Assembly: GCA_015520895.1 (NCBI GenBank)
Contig: WAPH01000033.1
Location: forward strand, 1-16,169
Length of the DNA: 16,169 nt
Direction: 5' to 3'
From: Nanobdellati archaeon
GTDB taxonomy: Archaea; EX4484-52; JAADEF01
The translations under genes and the position numbers were made by a program. Positions 7,651 to 15,170 of this stretch are shown here, one piece after another. The notes under the pieces were generated by a model. The model was not told the origin of the DNA and did not search any database. It saw only the letters and a program-made list of their open reading frames with translations. How positions within the stretch are numbered: the stretch's first letter is position 1; each line of letters starts with the position of its first letter.

Positions 7651-8209
7651 AGGCTTCCACTATTTCTATTACTTTTTTATGTATTTCTCCAATAGATAGT
7701 TCACCATCAAGAATGATTATGTTATGATGAGGATAAATCTGAGGAAGTTTGAGATAAAGTTCCCTTATTTTTTCTTGAAATTCTTTTTTCTCAAATACTA
7801 TGTTGGTCTCTCCTCTTCTTTTAAGGAATGTTTCTACACTAACATCCAATACAAATGTAACATCAGGTACAATCATATATTTATTTATCTCTTTCAACCA
7901 TTCAAGATTTGCTCCAAAAGCATGTTGATATACGATAGAACTATAAAAACTTCTATCCCCTATGACCCATTTTTCTGTTTTTAATTTCCGGGACAATACT
8001 TCGTCTTTAAAAATCATTCTTTGAGCAGCAAAAACCGTAGCATAAGTTTCGGGAGTATATAGTTGAGAAGTTATCATTTTTTTGATGTATTTTCCTAATT
8101 CATTAGGGTAAGGTTCATGAAATAAATAAGCATTAAGTTTTTTTGCTAATATTTGGGCTTGAGTTGTTTTTCCTGCACCATCTATTCCTTCAAAAACAAT
8201 ATACGTCAT
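7637..8209 (-). CDS. tmk: Thymidylate kinase (dTMP kinase)
   Basis: 190 residues, slightly shorter than most dTMP kinases. The P-loop is GIDGAGKTT (8-16), the DR motif is GDRSFYSS (84-91) and the LID region has RRGE near residue 141. The enzyme phosphorylates dTMP to dTDP with ATP in the cytosol, the committed step to dTTP. HEPYPNELG (31-39) fits the dTMP-binding segment that usually reads REPG. It leads a two-gene operon with the NUDIX-MazG-DUF357 protein, so synthesis and clean-up of dNTPs are coupled. The ATG lacks an SD and has TTTTTAAAA 27 nt upstream, so it is probably leaderless. Confidence 0.93.
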   Translation of the reverse strand: MTYIVFEGIDGAGKTTQAQILAKKLNAYLFHEPYPNELGKYIKKMITSQLYTPETYATVFAAQRMIFKDEVLSRKLKTEKWVIGDRSFYSSIVYQHAFGANLEWLKEINKYMIVPDVTFVLDVSVETFLKRRGETNIVFEKKEFQEKIRELYLKLPQIYPHHNIIILDGELSIGEIHKKVIEIVEAYENK

Positions 8210-8231
8210 AAATAATTTAAGTTAAGAAAAC

Positions 8232-8240
8232 TTTTTAAAA
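8232..8240 (-). promoter_or_regulatory. TATA box of tmk
   Basis: The 9-mer TTTTTAAAA (TTTTAAAAA on the minus strand) is centred at 8236, 27 nt from the first base of the tmk ATG at 8209. It is identical to the 9-mer in the 3541-3592 divergent promoter and at the same distance, which supports both calls. Transcription would start at the start codon. Confidence 0.5.
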
Positions 8241-8250
8241 TTCTTTTTAA

Positions 8251-8260
8251 CTTATAAAAA
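8251..8260 (+). promoter_or_regulatory. TATA box of the thermosome gene
   Basis: CTTATAAAAA is a good archaeal TATA box. Its expected transcription start, about 26 nt from the centre, is near 8282, leaving a leader of about 35 nt that carries the strong SD site. It is separate from the tmk box at 8232-8240, so the divergent pair has two boxes here rather than one. Confidence 0.55.
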
Positions 8261-8267
8261 TTAATTG

Positions 8268-8285
8268 TATACCTACATTGGTATA
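8268..8285. promoter_or_regulatory. Operator-like inverted repeat over the thermosome transcription start
   Basis: TATACC(8268-8273) and GGTATA(8280-8285) form a perfect 6-bp dyad around a 6-bp spacer. It sits downstream of the TATA box, over the predicted start near 8282. Archaeal repressors such as the heat-shock regulator Phr of Pyrococcus bind at this kind of position to block RNA polymerase. I cannot say which protein would bind here. Confidence 0.4.
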
Positions 8286-8304
8286 TTTCTATTGTATCGA
8301 AAAT

Positions 8305-8312
8305 GGAGGTGA
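8305..8312 (+). promoter_or_regulatory. Strong SD site that sets the thermosome start
   Basis: GGAGGTGA lies 4 nt before the ATG at 8317. This makes 8317 the start rather than the upstream in-frame TTG at 8278, which would add 13 residues ([13 protein letters not shown]) with no counterpart in the chaperonin family. Confidence 0.8.
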
Positions 8313-8316
8313 GCAT

Positions 8317-9966
8317 ATGACAGGACAAGGATATGTGGGAACTTTAGGGGGTCAACCAGTATTGATATTGCCTGAAGGTGCTATTAGGGAAACAGGTAAA
8401 TCCGCTCAAAAGAATAACATAGCTGCTGCTAAGGCTGTTGCAGATGCAGTAAGAACGACTTTAGGACCCAAAGGTATGGACAAAATGTTGGTAGATAGTA
8501 TAGGAGATATTGTGATAACCAACGATGGTGTAACTATTTTAGAAGAGATGGATGTGCAACATCCAGCAGCAAAGATGTTGGTAGAAGTAGCTAAAACTCA
8601 GGATAATGAAGTAGGAGACGGAACCACTACTGCTGTGGTTATAGCAGGTTCTCTGTTAAAAGAAGCAGAGTCTTTGTTGGATCAAAATATTCACCCTACT
8701 GTAATAGTGCACGGTTATAGATTAGCTAGGGATAAAGCTATGGAGATATTAGAAGATATAGCAGATAAAATAGATCTCAAGGATAAGAAAACACTGAGCA
8801 AAATTGCTGCTACTTCTATTACTGGTAAGTCTGCTGAAGTTGCAAAAGACAAATTAGCAGAAATAGCCGTGGATGCTGTTTTATCTGTGGTTGAAGAAAA
8901 AAATGGCAAATATTCTATTGATTTAGATAATATAAAGATAGAGAAAAAAGAAGGAGCTACTGTTGACAACACCGAACTTATAAAAGGTATTGTATTGGAT
9001 AAAGAGAAAGTGCATCCAGGCATGCCTTCTTTGGTTAGAAATGCTAAAATAGCATTATTAGATGCTGCTATAGAGGTAAAAGAAACTGAGACTGATGCAC
9101 AAATACGTATAACTGATCCTACCCAATTACAAGCATTTATAGAGCAAGAAGAAAAGATGATAAAGGAGATGGTTGACAAGATCGCTGCAACCGGAGCTAA
9201 TGTTGTATTTACTCAAAAAGGTATAGATGATTTAGCACAACATTTCTTAGCTAAAAGAGGTATCTTAGCAGCAAGAAGATTAAAGAAAAGCGATATGGAG
9301 GCATTAGCAAGGGCAACAGGAGCAAGAATAGTAACAAGCATAGATGATTTAAGCAGCGATGACTTGGGTTATGCAGGTATAGTTGAAGAGGTTAAAATAG
9401 CAGGAGACGAGATGATCTTCGTAAGGGAATGTAAAGATCCTAAAGCTGTAACTATTTTAGTAAGAGGGGGAACAGAGCACGTTGTTGAAGAAATGTACAG
9501 AGCAATGGAAGATGCTGTTAAAAGCTTAGCTTCTGCATTAGAATCTGGTAAAGTGGTTGTAGGCGGAGGTGCAACTGAGGAAGCCGTTGCTAAGGAACTA
9601 AGAAAGTATGCAGAGAAAGTTGGAGGTAGAGAGCAATTGGCTATTAACGCTTTTGCAAATGCATTAGAGGAAATACCAAGGACGTTAGCAGAAAACGCAG
9701 GTATGGATCCGATAGATATATTAGTTGAGTTGAGATCAAAGCATGAGGAAGGTAAAAAGAGTTACGGTGTTGACGTATTTGAGAATAAAGTTGCAGATAT
9801 GAAAGAGCGTGGTGTTCTAGAACCTATGAAGACAAAGATGCAAGCTATAGCCTCAGCAAGCGAGGCAGCAGAGATGATTTTAAGAATAGATGATGTAATT
9901 GCTGCCAAAAAATTAGAAGGAGGCAGTGGAGGAGGTAATCAAGATTTTGGCGGTGATTTTGAATAG
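8317..9966 (+). CDS. ths: Thermosome subunit (group II chaperonin, CCT/TCP-1 family)
   Basis: 549 residues from the ATG at 8317, a normal thermosome length. The nucleotide-binding signatures are LGPKGMDKM (49-57), NDGVTIL (69-75) and GDGTTTAVV (100-108). The C-terminal equatorial half has VVVGGGATE and NAGMDPIDI. The apical domain lies between, with a helical-protrusion lid near [19 protein letters not shown]. Group II chaperonins form a double ring that folds cytosolic proteins with ATP and close with a built-in lid, without a GroES partner. The C-terminus ends in a Gly-rich, acidic tail ([15 protein letters not shown]), as expected for tails that project into the cavity. Only one subunit gene is in this window. 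It is transcribed alone, and an operator-like dyad at its start suggests stress control. Confidence 0.97.
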   Translation: MTGQGYVGTLGGQPVLILPEGAIRETGKSAQKNNIAAAKAVADAVRTTLGPKGMDKMLVDSIGDIVITNDGVTILEEMDVQHPAAKMLVEVAKTQDNEVGDGTTTAVVIAGSLLKEAESLLDQNIHPTVIVHGYRLARDKAMEILEDIADKIDLKDKKTLSKIAATSITGKSAEVAKDKLAEIAVDAVLSVVEEKNGKYSIDLDNIKIEKKEGATVDNTELIKGIVLDKEKVHPGMPSLVRNAKIALLDAAIEVKETETDAQIRITDPTQLQAFIEQEEKMIKEMVDKIAATGANVVFTQKGIDDLAQHFLAKRGILAARRLKKSDMEALARATGARIVTSIDDLSSDDLGYAGIVEEVKIAGDEMIFVRECKDPKAVTILVRGGTEHVVEEMYRAMEDAVKSLASALESGKVVVGGGATEEAVAKELRKYAEKVGGREQLAINAFANALEEIPRTLAENAGMDPIDILVELRSKHEEGKKSYGVDVFENKVADMKERGVLEPMKTKMQAIASASEAAEMILRIDDVIAAKKLEGGSGGGNQDFGGDFE

Positions 9967-10001
9967 CTTTCTCTTCTTTCTTATTCTATTTCTTCTTTTT
10001 A
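9967..10001 (+). terminator. Pyrimidine/U-rich terminator after the thermosome gene
   Basis: The 35 nt after the thermosome stop are almost all pyrimidine, with several T-runs ending in CTTTTT. This resembles archaeal intrinsic terminators, which need U-tracts but no hairpin. It separates the thermosome from the ribosomal operon promoter that follows. Confidence 0.45.
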
Positions 10002-10023
10002 ACAATTAAATTTTTAAAGTTTA

Positions 10024-10032
10024 TTTATAAAT
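10024..10032 (+). promoter_or_regulatory. TATA box of the eL42-rpo7 operon
   Basis: TTTATAAAT is centred at 10028, 33 nt before the eL42 ATG. The transcript would start near 10054, giving a very short leader. A GAGGG stretch at 10051-10055 may act as a weak SD site if the start is slightly earlier. Confidence 0.45.
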
Positions 10033-10060
10033 TTAAGTTCGTAATGGTTAGAGGGATAAT

Positions 10061-10366
10061 ATGAAAGTTCCACAACATATTAAAAGGTATTGCCCTGTTT
10101 GCAAGAAGCATACTTTACAGAAAGTTGAGAGAATAAAAACGTCTGGAAGAAGGAAAACAAGTTCTTTAAAAGCAGGATCTCGTTATAGGTTAGAAAAATT
10201 ACATAAAGGTTATGGAGGTAGCCCTTATCCTAAAATGGAGCATGGTAGTAAGTATGGTGCTAAAACTACTCAAAAAATATTTTTGAGGTTTAAATGTTCT
10301 GAGTGTGGTAAATACAATCAAATAGATAAAGGTATAAGAGCTAAAAAGTTTGAAATAATAAAATAG
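10061..10366 (+). CDS. rpl44e: 50S ribosomal protein eL42 (L44e)
   Basis: 101 residues, the usual length. One zinc-binding CxxC is near the N-terminus (YCPVCKK, Cys11/Cys14) and one near the C-terminus (KCSECGK). Between them lies the basic, Gly-rich loop with KGYGGSPYP and KTTQK that reaches the tRNA exit-site region of the large subunit in this family. It is first in an operon whose next gene, rpo7, starts 11 nt after its stop. In many archaea eL42 instead precedes eS27 and aIF2-alpha, so its place in front of rpo7 is a local arrangement. Confidence 0.95.
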   Translation: MKVPQHIKRYCPVCKKHTLQKVERIKTSGRRKTSSLKAGSRYRLEKLHKGYGGSPYPKMEHGSKYGAKTTQKIFLRFKCSECGKYNQIDKGIRAKKFEIIK

Positions 10367-10377
10367 GAGGGGTAAAG

Positions 10378-10941
10378 GTGTATAAAGTTGTTACTTTTGA
10401 GGATGTTGTTCCTGTGAATCCTGAGGATCTCAATCTTCCTAAAGAAGAGGCGATACTGAAAGGTCTTAAGCAAAAGTATGAAAGTAAAATTGTCGATAAG
10501 AAATACTTCTTTTTACGGGTTTTGAATATAGTTGAAAGAGGAGAGGGTATTATATATGAAGAAGATCCTCGTGTTTATTATGAAGTTAAAGCAAAAGCCT
10601 TGGTGTTTGAGCCTTTATTACATGAAGTCGTTTTTGGAGAAATAGTTGATGTTACTAATTTCGGCGTTTTCTTGAGATTTGGACCTTTAGATGCTCTTTG
10701 CCATATATCCCAAATAACTGACGAATATTTGGCTTATGATAAAAAATCCGCCCTATTAAGAGCTGAGCAAACTAAAAGGACTATTAAAATAGGAGATACT
10801 GCCATAAGCAGGATCATAGGTATAAGCTTGGATAAAAAGAACACTAACAAGATATTGGTAACTTTGAAACAGCCAGGTTTAGGTATTACTTCCTGGATTA
10901 AAGCTGAAAAAGAGAAAAAGAAAAAAGAGGAAAAGGGATAG
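10378..10941 (+). CDS. rpo7: RNA polymerase subunit Rpo7 (RpoE, Rpb7 homologue)
   Basis: 187 residues with a GTG start, placed by the SD stretch GGAGGGG at 10366-10372. The N-terminal tip domain (about 1-80) has YKVVTFEDVVPVNPEDL and the family's ERGEG(I/Y) turn. The C-terminal S1/OB fold starts at about residue 82 with LLHEVVFGEIVDVTNFGVF and includes the SQITDEY segment. Rpo7 pairs with Rpo4 to form the polymerase stalk, which binds emerging RNA and helps open promoters and recruit Spt4/5. The protein ends in a Lys/Glu-rich tail (KAEKEKKKKEEKG). The Spt4 gene follows 3 nt after its stop, an order seen in many archaea. Confidence 0.96.
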   Translation: MYKVVTFEDVVPVNPEDLNLPKEEAILKGLKQKYESKIVDKKYFFLRVLNIVERGEGIIYEEDPRVYYEVKAKALVFEPLLHEVVFGEIVDVTNFGVFLRFGPLDALCHISQITDEYLAYDKKSALLRAEQTKRTIKIGDTAISRIIGISLDKKNTNKILVTLKQPGLGITSWIKAEKEKKKKEEKG

Positions 10942-10944
10942 TTT

Positions 10945-11136
10945 ATGGTTGAGAAGGCATGTAAACAATGTGGTAGAATAATAGAGGAAGGTAACGAATG
11001 TGTGGTTTGTAAAACCAAGGATTTAACTACAACTTTTAAAGGTATTTTAATTATTTTTGATGCAAGCGAGTCAGAGATTGCTAAGATATCAGGTAAGAAT
11101 GTGCCAGGAAAGTATGCGGTTAAGGTGATAAAATGA
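10945..11136 (+). CDS. spt4: Transcription elongation factor Spt4 (RpoE2)
   Basis: 63 residues, as expected for archaeal Spt4. A four-Cys zinc site is formed by ACKQCG (Cys6, Cys9) and ECVVCK (Cys19, Cys22). The rest has the family's beta-sheet pattern, with FKGILIIFD, SEIAKISG and PGKYAVKV at the C-terminus. Spt4 joins Spt5 to clamp RNA polymerase and promote elongation. The gene lies between rpo7 and eS24, and its stop overlaps the eS24 start as ATGA (11133-11136). Confidence 0.95.
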   Translation: MVEKACKQCGRIIEEGNECVVCKTKDLTTTFKGILIIFDASESEIAKISGKNVPGKYAVKVIK

Positions 11137-11417
11137 TAAATATTATAGAAGAGAGGAAAAATCCAATTTTTGAAAGAAAGGAAGTAAAAGGGGAATTTGT
11201 GTCTTCTGAAACTTTGCCAAAATCCAAAATAATTACCGAGCTTGCATTAAAGTATAAAGTTAAGGAAAATCATATAGATTTGAAGTATGTGATAAGTCAC
11301 AGAGGTATACAAAAAGGTACTTTTTTTGCTTTGATCTATAATAAACCAATAAGGGAAGAAGAAAAGAAAGAAGAAGAGTCAGTTAATGATCAAGAAGATG
11401 CACAATCTATAGCATAA
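11133..11417 (+). CDS. rps24e: 30S ribosomal protein eS24
   Basis: 94 residues. The start MINIIEERKNPIFERKEVKG fits the eS24 signature, and the central ENHIDLKYVISHRGIQKGTF segment matches the family's fold. The last 20 or so residues form an acidic tail (REEEKKEEE...), which is variable in this family. The start overlaps the Spt4 stop by 4 nt, and S27ae follows after 11 nt, the standard archaeal order. Confidence 0.92.
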   Translation: MINIIEERKNPIFERKEVKGEFVSSETLPKSKIITELALKYKVKENHIDLKYVISHRGIQKGTFFALIYNKPIREEEKKEEESVNDQEDAQSIA

Positions 11418-11428
11418 GGTGATAATAA

Positions 11429-11593
11429 ATGGGAAAACATGCTAATGTACAAATTTGGAAAAAATATGAAGTTAAGGATGGTCAATTGATTCGTAATTTT
11501 AAGGTGTGTCCAAAGTGCAAAAAAGGAATACTGGCTCAGGCTCCAGGAAGAACATTTTGTGGTCATTGCGGATACAGCGAGATTATCAAATGA
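11429..11593 (+). CDS. rps27ae: 30S ribosomal protein S27ae (eS31)
   Basis: A short 54-residue gene that is easily missed. The protein has the S27ae zinc ribbon: VCPKCKKG (Cys27, Cys30) and FCGHCGYSE (Cys44, Cys47). The N-terminus is MGKHANVQIWKKYEVKDG. Archaeal S27ae lacks the ubiquitin fused to it in eukaryotes, as here. The ATG follows GGTGA (11418-11422) with a 6-nt spacer. Its TGA overlaps the next start as ATGA (11590-11593). Order and size match archaeal eS24-S27ae pairs. Confidence 0.93.
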   Translation: MGKHANVQIWKKYEVKDGQLIRNFKVCPKCKKGILAQAPGRTFCGHCGYSEIIK

Positions 11594-11865
11594 TTTATGA
11601 GTTTCTTTTAACTGTTCCTAAAGGCAAGGTAGTGACTTATAAAGCACTATCTAAGAAATTTTCTTTACATCCACGAACTATAGCAATGATATTAAGTAAG
11701 AACAAACACCCCGATAAATATCCTTGTTATAAGGTTGTATATTCTTCAGGACATGTAGGAGGATATATTTTAGGAGTGGAAGAGAAAATTAAAAGATTAA
11801 AAAGAGAAGGCATTAAAGTAGTAGATGGTAAAATAAAAGATAATTATATTATTAAAGAGTTGTAA
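11590..11865 (+). CDS. Single-domain MGMT-like (O6-alkylguanine) DNA-binding protein with PCYK active site
   Basis: 91 residues from the ATG that overlaps the S27ae stop; an upstream in-frame ATG at 11506 would overlap S27ae by 88 nt and add non-family sequence. It matches the C-terminal domain of O6-alkylguanine-DNA alkyltransferases: PKGKVVTYKAL, then Arg29 where the base-flipping arginine finger lies, Asn38, Cys46 and Glu73. The spacing Arg-Asn 9, Asn-Cys 8 and Cys-Glu 27 equals that of human MGMT. The active-site motif is PCYKV instead of PCHRV, so the His that activates the Cys is Tyr47. Alkyltransferase-like (ATL) proteins of this size usually replace the Cys instead. It may still accept alkyl groups, or only bind lesions and recruit repair. 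The link to the ribosomal operon is positional. Confidence 0.8.
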   Translation: MIYEFLLTVPKGKVVTYKALSKKFSLHPRTIAMILSKNKHPDKYPCYKVVYSSGHVGGYILGVEEKIKRLKREGIKVVDGKIKDNYIIKEL

Positions 11866-11879
11866 CAATATACCAACAA

Positions 11880-11917
11880 TTTTAAATAATTTAATATATT
11901 TTTTTTAATCAGGTGAT
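11880..11917 (+). promoter_or_regulatory. Promoter and SD site of the eS1-lysS operon
   Basis: TTTTAAAT (11880-11887) is a likely TATA box with a start near 11910, just ahead of the SD site AGGTGAT (11911-11917). A second TATA-like stretch (11890-11900) lies 26-27 nt from the ATG and would give a leaderless mRNA. The T-run at 11899-11906 may also end transcripts from the upstream operon. The SD favours the ATG at 11922 over the GTG (11913) and ATG (11916) that overlap it. Confidence 0.4.
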
Positions 11918-11921
11918 GTTA

Positions 11922-12503
11922 ATGTCAAAAAGAGGTAAAGATCAGAAGAGGTCTAGTTGGGGTAAAAAGAAGTGGTTCAAAGTGATGGCTCCTGCTATCT
12001 TTGGTCAAGATAGGGAGTTGGTAGAGACACCTGCTTTTAAAGATGAGCAACTTTTAGGTAGAGTTGTCGAATTACCTATGACTGAATTAACAAAAAGCTT
12101 TAAGCATTACAAGTATAAAGTATTCTTAAAAATTGTAGATGTTAAAGGAGATAAAGCTTTAACAAAATACTGGGGTCATGAGTTACTAAGAGATGTAATA
12201 AGTAGAATAGTTAGGAAAAGAACTTCACGTGTTGATCTTATAGAAGATGTAGAAACCAAAGACGGAATCAAACTAAGAGTAAAACTTTTACTTATTACTA
12301 AAAGAAGGGTGCAGACAACCCTTAAATATAGAATAAGAAAAGAGATGAAGGATTATCTATATGAACAAATTTCTAACCAGACCTTAAAAGAATTTGTTGA
12401 TTCTATGTTAACAGAAAGTTTTCAAAGAGGACTTGGGGAGAGGATAAAAAACATATACCCTGCTGCTTATATTGACGTAAGAAAAACGGAGGTGTTATCA
12501 TAA
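11922..12503 (+). CDS. rps3ae: 30S ribosomal protein eS1 (S3ae)
   Basis: 193 residues from ATG 11922, a usual length for archaeal S3ae. The start MSKRGKDQKRSSWGKKKWFKVMAP carries the family's basic head and KKW-F-V-AP pattern. The middle has LLGRVVELPMTELT and the TSRVDLIEDVETKDG stretch, and the C-terminus has YPAAYIDVRKTEVL. eS1 sits on the platform of the small subunit near the mRNA exit. Two earlier in-frame start codons overlap the SD site and are unlikely. LysRS follows 17 nt after the stop. Confidence 0.93.
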   Translation: MSKRGKDQKRSSWGKKKWFKVMAPAIFGQDRELVETPAFKDEQLLGRVVELPMTELTKSFKHYKYKVFLKIVDVKGDKALTKYWGHELLRDVISRIVRKRTSRVDLIEDVETKDGIKLRVKLLLITKRRVQTTLKYRIRKEMKDYLYEQISNQTLKEFVDSMLTESFQRGLGERIKNIYPAAYIDVRKTEVLS

Positions 12504-12520
12504 GCAGGGAAAAATATGTT

Positions 12521-13942
12521 ATGGAAAATAATATTAGAAAAATAAAAGAATTGAGGGAGCTAGGTATAAATCCTTATCCTTATAAATTTGATAAAAAACA
12601 TAGCATCTCTTATATTCTTAATAATTTTAATAAGTTAAAAGATGTTGTAACTGCAGGAAGATTAATGGCTGCAAGATTCTTGGGAAAAATAGCTTTTCTT
12701 AAGTTGCAGGATGAGACAGGCGAGATACAATTAGTTTTTAATAAAAATACGACCCAAAACTATGAAATTGCTAAGAAATATTTAGTAAGAGGAGATATTA
12801 TAGGAATTAAAGGAACACCTGTAATAACTAAAACAGGTGAAAAGAGCATAGAAGTGAAAGAATTCAATATTTTGAGCAAAGTTATTAGAACCTTGCCTGA
12901 GAAATATCATGGAATTCAGGATCCTGAATATCGTTATAGGCATAGATATTTGGACTTTATTTTTAATCCTCATAAACGCGAAAATTTGAGAATAAGAGCA
13001 AAAATAATGAAAACTTTACGCAAAATCTTAGAAAAAGAAGGGTTTCTAGAAGTGGATACTCCTATTCTTCAACCTGTTTATGGAGGAGCATATGCAAGAC
13101 CTTTTGTAACTTATTATCATGCTTTAGAACGAAACTTTTATTTAAGAATTGCTCCTGAATTATATCTTAAAAGATTGCTTATAGGCGGATTTGAAAAGGT
13201 TTATGAAATAGGGAAGAATTTTAGAAATGAAGGTATTGACGCAACACATAATCCTGAGTTCGTAAGTTTAGAGTTTTACCAAGCTTATGCTGATTTATAC
13301 GATGTAATGGAATTAACAAAAGAACTTATTCAAGAAGTGGTTAGAGAAGTTAAAGGTTCTTTAAAGATAAACTATCAAAATGAAACAATTAACTTCGAGA
13401 AATTTGAAGTCACGAGTATGGATGAAGCACTTAAAAAATATGCTGATATTGATGTTAACAAAATGAATAAAGAGGAAATGATAGAATTATTAAAAAAAAG
13501 AGATGTGAAGATAAGAGAAGAATCTAAAGGTTATTTGATGGCAAAACTATTTGAGGAAGAAGTGGAGCATAAATTAATCCAACCTACTTTTATCATTGAT
13601 TATCCTAAAGAAGTTACGCCGTTAGCTAAGGATCATAGAGAAAAAGAAGGGTTTGTTGAAAGATTTGAATTATTCGTAGGAGGTATAGAGATAGCAAATG
13701 CGTTTTCAGAACTTAATGATCCTATAGAGCAACGAAAACGCTTTGAATACGAAGTTCAGCAACGACAAAAAGGCGAGGAAGAGTCTCATCCGTTAGATGA
13801 AGACTTTATAAAAGCTTTAGAATATGGTATGCCTCCTGCTGGTGGTTGCGGAATAGGTGTTGAAAGATTAGTTTTACTTTTAACAAATGAAACTTCGATA
13901 AGGGAAACTATACCATTTCCTGCTTTGAGAACCAAAGAGTGA
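12521..13942 (+). CDS. lysS: Lysyl-tRNA synthetase, class II
   Basis: 473 residues. The N-terminal anticodon-binding OB fold (about 40-140) has VTAGRLMAARFLGKIAFLKL and DETGEIQLV. The class II catalytic core follows: motif 1 around GFLEVDTPILQP (174-185), GGAYARPFVTYYHAL, motif 2 YEIGKNFRNEG...HNPEFVSLE (228-251), and motif 3 GCGIGVERLVLLL (442-454, with Arg449). The PE-YL-RL segment (212-219) fits LysRS and not AspRS or AsnRS. It charges tRNA-Lys with ATP. Most euryarchaea use the unrelated class I LysRS, so this is the class shared with bacteria and eukaryotes. It is slightly shorter than bacterial LysRS. The SD is weak and distant (GGGA, 12507-12510), and no in-frame ATG, GTG or TTG is seen between it and the eS1 stop. 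Confidence 0.95.
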   Translation: MENNIRKIKELRELGINPYPYKFDKKHSISYILNNFNKLKDVVTAGRLMAARFLGKIAFLKLQDETGEIQLVFNKNTTQNYEIAKKYLVRGDIIGIKGTPVITKTGEKSIEVKEFNILSKVIRTLPEKYHGIQDPEYRYRHRYLDFIFNPHKRENLRIRAKIMKTLRKILEKEGFLEVDTPILQPVYGGAYARPFVTYYHALERNFYLRIAPELYLKRLLIGGFEKVYEIGKNFRNEGIDATHNPEFVSLEFYQAYADLYDVMELTKELIQEVVREVKGSLKINYQNETINFEKFEVTSMDEALKKYADIDVNKMNKEEMIELLKKRDVKIREESKGYLMAKLFEEEVEHKLIQPTFIIDYPKEVTPLAKDHREKEGFVERFELFVGGIEIANAFSELNDPIEQRKRFEYEVQQRQKGEEESHPLDEDFIKALEYGMPPAGGCGIGVERLVLLLTNETSIRETIPFPALRTKE

Positions 13943-13949
13943 GGATATT

Positions 13950-15170
13950 ATGGTGATGAAAACCATAGTTATTGCTTTGTTTTTCATTCTTTTTCTAACA
14001 AATATGAGTTATTCTTTAACTCCTTCTTATATTAATGCCTATATGGATATAGAAGAAGACATTAATGTTGAAAGAAGCGACCTTGTAGATTCTATTACTA
14101 TTGAATATCCTTTAAGTGAAGAAGCACAAATAATAGAGATGGAAGGGTGTAATGGAGATTTAAAAGGGTCTAACATTCATATTTATTTTAAAAATATTAG
14201 AGAAGGAACTAATAAGTGTAAATTAATGATAAATGTAAGTAGTTATTTGAAAAGAGGAATCACAAGAGTTCCTTGGAGTGAGGAAGAGGCTTTAAAAGAG
14301 AGTGAACACATCACTTTTGAGCCTTTAATAATAAATGTAAGCAGAAGCATTCAATATAAGTGTGGAAATAACAACTATTGTAAAGTTAAGGAAAGCGTTG
14401 CATGGATTCATCAATTTTTAGTTTATGATGAAAGTTTAAGCGATAAGAATTATGGTGTGAAAGAAATAATTAAAATGAGAAAAGGAGTATGTGCAGAATA
14501 TGTTACTCTTTTTATGGCTCTTATGAGGTCTATGAATATTCCTGCTGTTTATGCTAGCTCTTATGCTTATAACGGGAAGGATTACGAACCACACGCCTAC
14601 GCATATGTTAAAATTAATAAGAAATGGTATCCTGTGGATGTTTTGTGGAAACAAATAGGTTATGTTGACTCTACACACATATTTTTGGGCTGGAGTTATG
14701 ATAATCAGATTCAAAGCAACCTTAATGCTTTACAAAAAAATGGAGGTTCAGTTGATTGGTTTAAGGAATCTATTAAAGTTAAGGAAATTAAAAGAAAAGA
14801 AATTAATCTTGTTGAGCCTCAAGTTTTATTTAACACTTCTTCTCAAGGATTAATTTTAAAAACGTCTCTTTTAAGCAATCTTGATTTTATATGTGGAGAA
14901 ATTGTAGTAGTTCCATGTAATTATAAAACATGGGAGATAAAGAAATCAATTATTTGTAATAACGAATATCTTATTTATGAGTATAGTTTAGATCTTCCAT
15001 CTAATGTATTGTTTACTTGTCCTTTTACTATTTATGATATTGAAAAAGATGCTAAAACTGTAAATATCACTGTTGATACTTCCTTTAATGGTGCTTCTTC
15101 ATTAACCTGGTTGGTGAAACTGAAATTAGCATTATTATCTTTTTTAAAGAATCTAGTAGACTATATTTAG
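13950..15170 (+). CDS. Exported transglutaminase-like (papain-fold) protein
   Basis: 406 residues. Residues 1-22 form a signal peptide or N-terminal anchor (MVMKTIVIALFFILFLTNMS). A beta-rich region up to about 140 is followed by a transglutaminase-like core with the complete triad: Cys181 in RKGVCAEY, His215 in PHAYAYV and Asp230 in YPVDVLW. Such domains in prokaryotes act as proteases, transglutaminases or protein-processing enzymes. A second beta-rich part runs from about 265 to 380. The end (about 384-406) is hydrophobic and may be a membrane or amphipathic helix. Several extra Cys (67, 90, 138, 144) could form disulfides outside the cell. GAGG upstream (13941-13944) supports the ATG at 13950; the ATG at 13956 is an alternative. 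The gene begins 7 nt after the lysS stop. Substrate is unknown. Confidence 0.8.
   Translation: MVMKTIVIALFFILFLTNMSYSLTPSYINAYMDIEEDINVERSDLVDSITIEYPLSEEAQIIEMEGCNGDLKGSNIHIYFKNIREGTNKCKLMINVSSYLKRGITRVPWSEEEALKESEHITFEPLIINVSRSIQYKCGNNNYCKVKESVAWIHQFLVYDESLSDKNYGVKEIIKMRKGVCAEYVTLFMALMRSMNIPAVYASSYAYNGKDYEPHAYAYVKINKKWYPVDVLWKQIGYVDSTHIFLGWSYDNQIQSNLNALQKNGGSVDWFKESIKVKEIKRKEINLVEPQVLFNTSSQGLILKTSLLSNLDFICGEIVVVPCNYKTWEIKKSIICNNEYLIYEYSLDLPSNVLFTCPFTIYDIEKDAKTVNITVDTSFNGASSLTWLVKLKLALLSFLKNLVDYI

Noticed and set aside
8278..8316. 13-residue N-terminal extension of the thermosome from a TTG
   Set aside because: The extension lies over the predicted transcription start and contains the SD site, which points to the ATG at 8317.
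3541..8316. Replication origin boxes near cdc6
   Set aside because: I looked in both divergent spacers for repeated GTGGAAAC-like or CCNGNGG-like boxes and saw none; only TATA-type AT-rich stretches are present.
8715..9179. 154-residue open frame antisense to the thermosome gene
   Set aside because: The translation is a Ser/Ile-rich, low-complexity mirror of an Ala/Lys-rich coding region, has no SD, and opposes a certain gene.
11506..11589. Longer start for the MGMT-like protein
   Set aside because: It would overlap the S27ae zinc ribbon for 88 nt; the ATG at 11590 overlaps the S27ae stop by 4 nt and begins the recognised domain.
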